Source: Chryseobacterium sp. | GTDB lineage: Bacteria > Bacteroidota > Bacteroidia > Flavobacteriales > Weeksellaceae | NCBI GenBank assembly: GCA_031286615.1 | Contig: JAITUA010000013.1 | Location: 434,001-498,000 of the forward strand | Reading direction: 5' to 3' | Length of the DNA stretch: 64,000 nt | Shown: positions 58,116-64,000 of the stretch, one piece after another | How the letters are laid out: every line of letters begins with the position of its first letter | Numbering within the stretch: position 1 is the stretch's first letter | The notes under the pieces: generated by a model | Database searches by the model: none | What the model was told of the DNA's origin: nothing | Seen by the model: the letters and a program-made list of their open reading frames with translations, nothing else | Program-made: the position numbers and the translations under genes

Positions 58116-58976
58116 CTATTTCACTGCTTTGAGACTCAAATCTATATTCTCAGCAGAGTGTGTAAGGGCTCCTACAGAGATGAATGTAACCCCTGTGGAA
58201 GCAATTTCTTTAAGCATTTCGCGGGTAATTCCCCCCGAAGCTTCAGACTCACATGAGCCGTTTATCATTTTTACAGCTTCCTTCATGGTCTTCACATCCA
58301 TATTATCAAGCATGATTCTGTCAACCTTTGCATTGATGGCTTCCTGAACTTCCTCAAGGTTTCTAGTTTCAACCTCTATTTTTAACTTCTTTTTGTTCTT
58401 TTTAACGTAGTCCTTTGCCATTGCCACCGCATTGGTAATGCTTCCGTTATAATCAATGTGGTTATCTTTCAGCATGATCATGTCATAAAGGCCATATCTG
58501 TGATTGGTTCCACCGCCTATGGCAACCGCCCATTTTTCACACATTCTGAAGTTAGGAGTTGTTTTTCTGGTATCTAAAAGTTTAGTTTTTGTGCCTACCA
58601 ATCTAGAGTCCCAGTCATGGGTAAGGGTCGCAATACCACTCATTCTCTGCATACAGTTAAGAACGAATCTCTCAGTAGAAAGAATAGATCTGGCACTTCC
58701 TGTTACAATAAGTGCTACATCTCCGAATTTACAAGGAGTTCCATCTTTAATGAAAACTTCCACTTTCAGATTTTTATCAAAAGTCTTGAAAATGATTTCT
58801 GCCAGCTCAACACCAGCAAGAATACAATCCTGTTTTACTAAAAGCTTAGCACTTTGTACAAGATCCTGTGGAATTGTTGATAAGGTAGAGTGATCTCCAT
58901 CCTGAATATCTTCTTCAAGGGCGTTTTTTATAAATGTCTTTAATGCTTTATCTGTTACGTATGCTGGTCTTTTCAT
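58116..58976 (-). CDS. nadC: Nicotinate-nucleotide pyrophosphorylase (quinolinate phosphoribosyltransferase)
   Basis: This 286-residue enzyme has the markers EEDIQDGDHSTL (about 18-29), VLNCMQRMSGIATLT, KLLDTRKTTPNFRMCEKWAV (active-site Arg and Lys), GGGTNHRYGLYDMIMLKDNH and VETRNLEEVQEA. It converts quinolinate and PRPP to nicotinate mononucleotide in de novo NAD synthesis. nadB lies 12 bp upstream, so the two form an operon; nadA is not in the window. Confidence 0.95.
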   Translation of the reverse strand: MKRPAYVTDKALKTFIKNALEEDIQDGDHSTLSTIPQDLVQSAKLLVKQDCILAGVELAEIIFKTFDKNLKVEVFIKDGTPCKFGDVALIVTGSARSILSTERFVLNCMQRMSGIATLTHDWDSRLVGTKTKLLDTRKTTPNFRMCEKWAVAIGGGTNHRYGLYDMIMLKDNHIDYNGSITNAVAMAKDYVKKNKKKLKIEVETRNLEEVQEAINAKVDRIMLDNMDVKTMKEAVKMINGSCESEASGGITREMLKEIASTGVTFISVGALTHSAENIDLSLKAVK

Positions 58977-58988
58977 TGTGTAATACTT

Positions 58989-60560
58989 TTAGACTAAATC
59001 TTTATTATAAAATGCACCCTTATTTTCCGTCATTTCCATAGATTGGCTAATGATGAGATAGGCAACGGTTGTTAGGTTTCTTAATTCTGACAATTGTGGA
59101 GAAAGGATAGAGTAGTGGTAGATCTCATCTACTGCAGCGGCAATTTCCTGATGCTTTTGTAAAGCCATATTCAGACGTCTGTTGCTTCTAACAATACCTA
59201 CCAGGTCGCTCATCATTTCCTGGAGCTGCTTTCTGAGATAGCTTACAATGACCATTTCGTCCATGATTTTCATTCCTTCTTCATTCCATTCCGGAACGGC
59301 TTTCAGGTCGTCAAAGTTGAAATTGTTTTCATTCAGAAGTTCTACTGTTTTCATGGCAGCATTGTGTCCGAAAACCAGACCTTCAAGTAATGAATTGGAT
59401 GCAAGCCTGTTGGCTCCGTGAAGTCCTGAGTTGGTACATTCTCCTACCGCAAAAAGATTTCTGATGGAAGATTGTCCGTCTCTATCAACTTCAATACCGC
59501 CCATTAGATAATGGCAGGCTGGTACAACAGGGATTAATTGAGTGAAAGGATCAATTCCTTCGTCTCTGCATTTTTTATAAATATTGGGGAAATGTTCTAA
59601 GAATTTTTCATGGTTCATTTCCTTGCAGTCTAAACCAACAAATTCGTCTCCGGTGATCTTCATTTCGGCGTCGATGGCTCTTGCGACAATATCTCTGGAT
59701 GCCAATTCTTCACGCTCATCATATTTATGCATGAATTTTTCGCCTCTTTTGGTTCTTAATTTTGCTCCGTCTCCACGAACTGCTTCTGAAATTAAAAACA
59801 ACATTCCGTCCATTTTGCTGTACAAAGCTGTTGGATGAAACTGGTAATACTGCATATTGGAAACCTTTCCTTTGGCACGGGCAACAAAAGCAATTCCGTC
59901 ACCTGTAGCAATGGTAGGATTGGTTGTGTTTTTATAAACATGTCCTGCGCCTCCTGTTGCAGCCAATGTTATTTTGGACGTGATTTTTTTGATGGTCTTG
60001 GATTTTTCATCCAGGATGTAAGCGCCATAACAATGGATATCACCTTCGTTGAGTTCTTTTCCGGGAACATGGTGCTGTGTAATGATATCAATGACATAAT
60101 GATGGTCAAGAATTTGAATATTCGGGCTGTTATTGGCTGTTTCCAGCAAAGCTCGTTCAATTTCAAACCCTGTAATATCTTTGTGATGTACAATTCTGTT
60201 TTCAGTATGGCCTCCTTCTCTTCCTAAAGCGAATTTGCCGTTCTTCATATCAAACTGAGCACCCCATTCTACAATTTCGTTGAATCTTGCAGGAGCTTCT
60301 CTTACTACCATTTCTACGACATCGCGCTTGTTTTCTCCGTCACCGGCACGCATCGTATCGTCAATATGTTTTTGGAAATTGTCATTCTGAAAATCTGTAA
60401 CAACAGCCAGACCGCCTTGTGCATATTTGGTATTGCTTTCGTCTTCGTCAGATTTTGTTACAATAATGATTTTGGCATCAGGGAGCTGTTCAGAAACTTT
60501 AATGGCATAGGAAAGTCCGGAAATGCCGGAACCGATTACTAATACATCCGCTTTTATCAT
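58989..60560 (-). CDS. nadB: L-aspartate oxidase
   Basis: This 523-residue flavoenzyme has the FAD-binding GSGISGLSYAIKV (about 9-21) and GGLAVVTDFQNDNFQKHIDDTMRAGDG. It also has GREGGHTENRIVHHKDITGFE (substrate-binding), GGAGHVYKNTTNP and the C-terminal SLLEGLVFGHNAAM, typical of NadB. It oxidises aspartate to iminoaspartate, which NadA condenses to quinolinate. nadC lies 12 bp downstream. The nitroreductase gene is 32 bp upstream of it and may share the transcript. Confidence 0.95.
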   Translation of the reverse strand: MIKADVLVIGSGISGLSYAIKVSEQLPDAKIIIVTKSDEDESNTKYAQGGLAVVTDFQNDNFQKHIDDTMRAGDGENKRDVVEMVVREAPARFNEIVEWGAQFDMKNGKFALGREGGHTENRIVHHKDITGFEIERALLETANNSPNIQILDHHYVIDIITQHHVPGKELNEGDIHCYGAYILDEKSKTIKKITSKITLAATGGAGHVYKNTTNPTIATGDGIAFVARAKGKVSNMQYYQFHPTALYSKMDGMLFLISEAVRGDGAKLRTKRGEKFMHKYDEREELASRDIVARAIDAEMKITGDEFVGLDCKEMNHEKFLEHFPNIYKKCRDEGIDPFTQLIPVVPACHYLMGGIEVDRDGQSSIRNLFAVGECTNSGLHGANRLASNSLLEGLVFGHNAAMKTVELLNENNFNFDDLKAVPEWNEEGMKIMDEMVIVSYLRKQLQEMMSDLVGIVRSNRRLNMALQKHQEIAAAVDEIYHYSILSPQLSELRNLTTVAYLIISQSMEMTENKGAFYNKDLV

Positions 60561-60592
60561 ATGCTTGCTTTAGGTACAATCGTTTAAAACGA

Positions 60593-61219
60593 TTAAATAA
60601 ATTTAAACAATTTTTCGTTTGGTTTCCTTACTTTTTTCATGTGCTGAAAATGGTCTTCTTCAGAACGGTAGCCTAAAGCGAGGGTAACGGTTACTTTTTC
60701 TGTTTCGGGATTGATATTCAGAATTTCTTCGATAAGATCCTGACGGAAGCCTTCCATAGGGCAGGAGTCTATACTTTCAATAGCTGCGGCATACATAAGA
60801 TTGGCCAATACTATATAAGATTGTTTTTCTGCCCAGTTGAAAATTTCATCCTGTGTTTTTTGGGTGATATGCTGATTAATACTGTTTCTGAATGGATCCA
60901 GTTTTTCAACAGGAGTATCTCTTACTTCAGAAATATGATTAAAATATCCCCGGATATAGTTCTCTTCAATGATTTTCTTTGAAATAATAACAATAAGATG
61001 GGAACAGGTAGATATCTGAGAGGGATTATAAAAAGCCGGGATTAATTTTTGCTTCATTTCTTCGCTCTCAACAATGACCATTTTATAGGGCTGAAGCCCC
61101 AGAGAACTGGCAGACAGCTTTCCTGACTCAAGAATATTGTGAAGAGTTTCCTGAGGAATAATCTGATGATTGAATTTTTTTACAGAATATCTTCTGCTTA
61201 GAGCTTCCAAATAATTCAT
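60593..61219 (-). CDS. Nitroreductase family protein (NfsB-like)
   Basis: This 208-residue FMN enzyme has RRYSVKKFN at the N-terminus (FMN phosphate), SASSLGLQPYKMVIVES (about 36-52) and ESIDSCPMEGFRQDLIEEIL (about 148-167), ending GYRSEEDHFQHMKKVRKP. These match the NfsB/NAD(P)H-dependent oxidoreductase group. The natural substrate is unknown; it reduces quinones or nitro compounds. It lies 32 bp upstream of nadB on the same strand. Confidence 0.88.
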   Translation of the reverse strand: MNYLEALSRRYSVKKFNHQIIPQETLHNILESGKLSASSLGLQPYKMVIVESEEMKQKLIPAFYNPSQISTCSHLIVIISKKIIEENYIRGYFNHISEVRDTPVEKLDPFRNSINQHITQKTQDEIFNWAEKQSYIVLANLMYAAAIESIDSCPMEGFRQDLIEEILNINPETEKVTVTLALGYRSEEDHFQHMKKVRKPNEKLFKFI

Positions 61220-61287
61220 AGGACAAATTTAAGAATTGAATATGAATAAAGAGGCTTTAAAATGAAATATCTCCGCCCTGTTAATAC

Positions 61288-61321
61288 AAAAAATCACCCC
61301 AGCTTGCGGGGTGATTTTTTT
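61288..61321 (-). terminator. Terminator of the type B T9SS protein gene
   Basis: The 12-bp arms AAAAATCACCCC and GGGGTGATTTTT are followed on the minus strand by A/T-rich sequence and lie 20 bases past the stop. Confidence 0.85.
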
Positions 61322-61340
61322 GATATGATGGAAAGTGTAA

Positions 61341-63599
61341 TTATTCTCTGTTTTTTACAACAATCCAACCTGAGAATTTTATCGGAGTACTGTTTTTATT
61401 ATTTTCATTCCATGAAACAGAATACCAGTAGTTTCCTGTAGGAACTTTTTTGCTTCCATTAGTGGTACCTGCCCATTTGTAGCCATTGGTTTTATCGGCC
61501 TGGAACATTTTATATCCGTATCTGTCGAAGATGCTTATTTCCAGATTCTGTTTATTGGCAAGTGCGGAATAATCAATAAAATCATTAATGCCGTCATCAT
61601 TAGGAGTAATCACGTTGATAAGATTAGGTACAGTAATATTAACTTCCACAGGAACACAATTATAACCGTCTCTTACGTATACTTTGGCTTCACCTCTGGC
61701 AATATTGGTAAAGATATTGGAATCCTGCCAGTTGATATTATCCATAGAATACTGGTAAGGAGGAGTTCCGCCATTGGCATATACTGTCACTGTGCTTCCT
61801 GAAATGTCAACAGTGGTAACAACCGGATTATCGGAAGGATATACTGTTACTTTTTGTGTGGCAACGCAATCTCCGGTTTCAAGTTTTACCCAATAGGTAC
61901 CCACTCCTACATTTTTAATTGATTGAGTGGTAGCTCCCGTACTCCATTCATAGCTTTTGAAACCAGCTCCAGCATCTAATGTTGTTGTATTTTCTATACA
62001 GATAGTCTGATCAAGTAATGTTCTTGAGAAAACCGGAGGGATGACAGTTAAAGTAACTTTAGCAATTGAATAGCATCCGTTTGCACTGAATACTTTAATG
62101 TAAACAACGCCATTCGGTGCGATGTATGCCGCCGGAGTAGAGATTGCATTAGTTCCGCTGACTGCATCCGCTAATGATGGGTAATATTCTCTTGTAAGCC
62201 CGCCTTGAGAAACGACAGCTCCTGTAAGGTTAAAAGATGCCATAGATGGATTAGTTTCTATAAAGCAGGATTTTATTTCAACATCATTGACAACAACAAC
62301 AGGATAGATGTTAAGTGTAATTTTAGCTGTACTTACACAACCCTGAGGAGTAGTTACTCTTACATATATTGTAGCTGCGGCAGAAGCATAGGCAGAAGGG
62401 TTCGTAATTTGGTTGGTTCCGTTATTGAGGTCATATAAAGTAGGATAGAATTCTTTGGTAACTCCTGCTACATTTGTTACAGCGGCTGTGTTAAGATCAA
62501 ATGTTGCCGTTCCTGCATTGTTATTATTACAACCTGTAAGGCTTGCATCTGTTGCCGCAAAAGGAGTCGGATTAAGCTGAATGACTCCGTCACCATTATC
62601 ACAAAGAGTAGAAGTAGGGTCTTTTACAACAACCTTAATGGTAGTGTTTCCTGAATATTGGAAACTTGCAGGATTGGCAATAGGCGTAGAACTTCCCAAA
62701 ACATAATAAGTGAAAATATAGTTTGCAGGATTATTTACAAATTGAGAGTTGAAAGAAGTCAGATCCACTACACCATTTCCGGTAGCGGGATTTGTACATA
62801 CAAAAGGAGTTACCGTATTACTTAAAATAGGAACTTTATCTACATATACTTTAACATCTTTAATAGAATGTCTTGCACTGGCACCTCCGGTTGCTGCTGA
62901 GAACCCGAAATATCCCTGTGACATTCCTACTGCACCTCCTGAAGGAGCGAAAGACTGATCTGCAATAAGTACGCCGTTGATTCTTACTTTAATAATCCAG
63001 TTAGTTGGGTTGGTAAGATCTGTTTCTCCGTTTACTTCAACATGTCTGTAGGTATCTCCTACAAACGGCTGAGTGGCAATAAGGTCCGGAGAGTGGAATG
63101 TACTTCCAGGGGTGGTATTGAATTCGATATTGTTACCAGCTGTATTATTGGTACCGTAAAGAATGTGAACTTTACTCATCTGACCTTCTGTAGTGTTGTT
63201 GAAGATATCAAATCCAACCATTAGCCCTGAAGCATTTGCTGGGATTCCAAGTCCTCCTCCTGAAACAAATCCTGTAGGTGGATTGACAAGATACCAGAAG
63301 GTAAAGCCATCTCCTTTTCCGAACTGAGTGGTTCCGTTTCCGTCAATTTTGAAATCGAATTCCACTTTCCATTTATCACAATAACTCAGGGTAATAGGAG
63401 TGGATAAGTTTACAGCTCCATATCTGCTGGTCTGATCGGTTGTAAGTCTTACAAAGTCTCCGCTTACTACAGCATCAGAGACAAGATTCCAGCCTGTTGT
63501 ATTTACAGGGTTTCCGGTAAGTTGGTATGTTTGTGAAAATACTTTTCCCGGCAAGCATAGTAAGATAGTCAGTAAAAAAATGAGTATATTTTTTTTCAT
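61341..63599 (-). CDS. Lectin-like surface protein with type B T9SS sorting domain
   Basis: This 752-residue protein has a signal peptide (about 1-22, ending VFSQ). An L-type-lectin-like domain (about 25-255) contains WKVEFDFKIDGNGTTQFGKGDGFTFWYL and GLMVGFDIFNNTTEGQ. Several repeated beta-modules follow (about 260-640), each built on CxNxxxGTATFDL and VTTPQGCVSTAKITLN patterns. The end is a gliding-motility-associated (type B) sorting domain (about 665-752, ITPNDDGINDFIDYS to SGWIVVKNRE). It would be secreted by T9SS and attach to the surface. Adhesion to glycans is suggested by the lectin fold. A paralogous gene begins upstream at the window edge. Confidence 0.87.
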   Translation of the reverse strand: MKKNILIFLLTILLCLPGKVFSQTYQLTGNPVNTTGWNLVSDAVVSGDFVRLTTDQTSRYGAVNLSTPITLSYCDKWKVEFDFKIDGNGTTQFGKGDGFTFWYLVNPPTGFVSGGGLGIPANASGLMVGFDIFNNTTEGQMSKVHILYGTNNTAGNNIEFNTTPGSTFHSPDLIATQPFVGDTYRHVEVNGETDLTNPTNWIIKVRINGVLIADQSFAPSGGAVGMSQGYFGFSAATGGASARHSIKDVKVYVDKVPILSNTVTPFVCTNPATGNGVVDLTSFNSQFVNNPANYIFTYYVLGSSTPIANPASFQYSGNTTIKVVVKDPTSTLCDNGDGVIQLNPTPFAATDASLTGCNNNNAGTATFDLNTAAVTNVAGVTKEFYPTLYDLNNGTNQITNPSAYASAAATIYVRVTTPQGCVSTAKITLNIYPVVVVNDVEIKSCFIETNPSMASFNLTGAVVSQGGLTREYYPSLADAVSGTNAISTPAAYIAPNGVVYIKVFSANGCYSIAKVTLTVIPPVFSRTLLDQTICIENTTTLDAGAGFKSYEWSTGATTQSIKNVGVGTYWVKLETGDCVATQKVTVYPSDNPVVTTVDISGSTVTVYANGGTPPYQYSMDNINWQDSNIFTNIARGEAKVYVRDGYNCVPVEVNITVPNLINVITPNDDGINDFIDYSALANKQNLEISIFDRYGYKMFQADKTNGYKWAGTTNGSKKVPTGNYWYSVSWNENNKNSTPIKFSGWIVVKNRE

Positions 63600-63722
63600 A
63601 GTAGATGGATTATGATGTTACTTGTTTTTTGATATAAAATTGATTTGTTTATGTGTTTAATTTAATTATGAAAGCAATGTTTAATTTCAACTCAGGAGGT
63701 GAGAATCTTTATTTTAATACCA

Positions 63723-63746
63723 AAACTACCCCATATGAGGTAGTTT
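63723..63746 (-). terminator. Hairpin after the partial type B T9SS gene
   Basis: The arms AAACTACC and GGTAGTTT form a stem 12 bases past the stop on the minus strand. The T run that follows is weak (TTTTGGTATT), so termination is uncertain. Confidence 0.5.
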
Positions 63747-63758
63747 CGGATACTAAAT

Positions 63759-64000
63759 TTATTCTCTGTTTTTAACCAATACCCATCCTGAATATTTGGT
63801 TTCCGTATTGTCTTTATTGTTCTCATTCCATGAGATCGTGTACCAGTAAGTTCCTGTAAGAACTTTTTTACCGGAAGCCGTTCCGTCCCATGTGAAGTTT
63901 CTCATTTTTCCAGCCTCATACAATTTATTACCATATCTGTCGTAGACGATGAATACCAGATTTTTCTTGTAAGCAAGCGCTGAGTAGTCAATGAAGTCGT
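63759..64000 (-). CDS. T9SS type B sorting domain protein, 3' part
   Basis: The visible 80 codons give the end of a type B T9SS cargo. They begin DFIDYSALAYKKNL, then VYDRYGNKLYEAG, TYWYTISWNENNKDNTE and GWVLVKNRE. They align closely with the last 80 residues of the protein encoded at 61341. The start and the functional domains lie beyond the right edge. It is the upstream member of a tandem pair, separated by about 160 bp. The coding sequence was read by hand on the minus strand and ends with TAA. Confidence 0.85.
   Translation of the reverse strand, partial: DFIDYSALAYKKNLVFIVYDRYGNKLYEAGKMRNFTWDGTASGKKVLTGTYWYTISWNENNKDNTETKYSGWVLVKNRE

Noticed and set aside
1-64000. tRNA, rRNA or CRISPR array
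   Set aside because: The intergenic regions were read for cloverleaf-like arms and for regularly spaced direct repeats. None was found, although a covariance-model search was not possible here.

Overview
The window looks like a chromosomal segment of a Flavobacteriia-type Bacteroidota, most likely Chryseobacterium or a close relative. The DNA is AT-rich. Several genes encode type IX secretion (T9SS) sorting domains of type A or type B, and others encode TonB-dependent receptors, DUF4271/DUF4293/DUF4296 proteins and an exosortase F pair. Promoters fit the Bacteroidota pattern (TTG or TTTG at -33, TAnnTTTG at -7). No rRNA, tRNA, CRISPR array or complete insertion sequence was found. All identifications come from reading motifs; no database search was run.

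Layout. (1) 1-7847: a glycoprotein-glycan locus with two secreted EndoH/EndoF-like GH18 enzymes (the first cut by the window edge), a ROK sugar kinase, a GH92 alpha-mannosidase and a cupin sugar-phosphate isomerase-like protein. Together they would cut N-glycans off proteins, trim mannose and feed it to glycolysis. (2) 8116-11920: a metal-related group with a TonB receptor fused to two HMA domains, a Cys-rich protein and a lipoprotein with His/Cys repeats. (3) 11993-14386: a response regulator and histidine kinase. (4) 14588-28567: mostly housekeeping genes (START-like protein, S9 peptidase, hemD, dolichol-phosphate-mannose-like synthase, tgt, LptF/G permease, birA, rsfS, ftsH, LUD protein, cdsA, psd). 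(5) 28621-32930: an accessory cassette containing a membrane LuxR-type regulator, a tightly coupled pair of small helix-turn-helix proteins and a secreted protein, punctuated by three copies of a 14-bp motif ACTACGYRTGAGTA. This is the best candidate here for an undescribed regulatory system.

(6) 32980-41340: DUF1801 protein, MsbA-like ABC exporter, M28 peptidase, DUF4293 protein, rho with a long Asn/Gln-rich insert, superoxide dismutase, DUF6146 lipoprotein-like protein and a secreted nuclease-type phosphatase. (7) 41591-45919: a TonB receptor and DUF5689 lipoprotein pair, divergent from the nuclease and possibly working with it. (8) 46072-47911: small accessory genes (tandem DUF7336, PixA/AidA inclusion-body protein, DUF6702). 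(9) 47970-51471: an operon reading amgK-like kinase, GxxExxY protein, RapZ C-terminal protein, MurU-like nucleotidyltransferase and LOG protein. It would form a cell-wall-sugar recycling route. The GxxExxY gene sits between perfect 15-bp inverted repeats, as if inserted as a cassette.

(10) 51713-61219: exosortase F pair, cation diffusion facilitator, asd, a small membrane protein, another TonB receptor, nadC-nadB and a nitroreductase. (11) 61341-64000: two neighbouring type B T9SS-secreted proteins, the second cut by the window edge.
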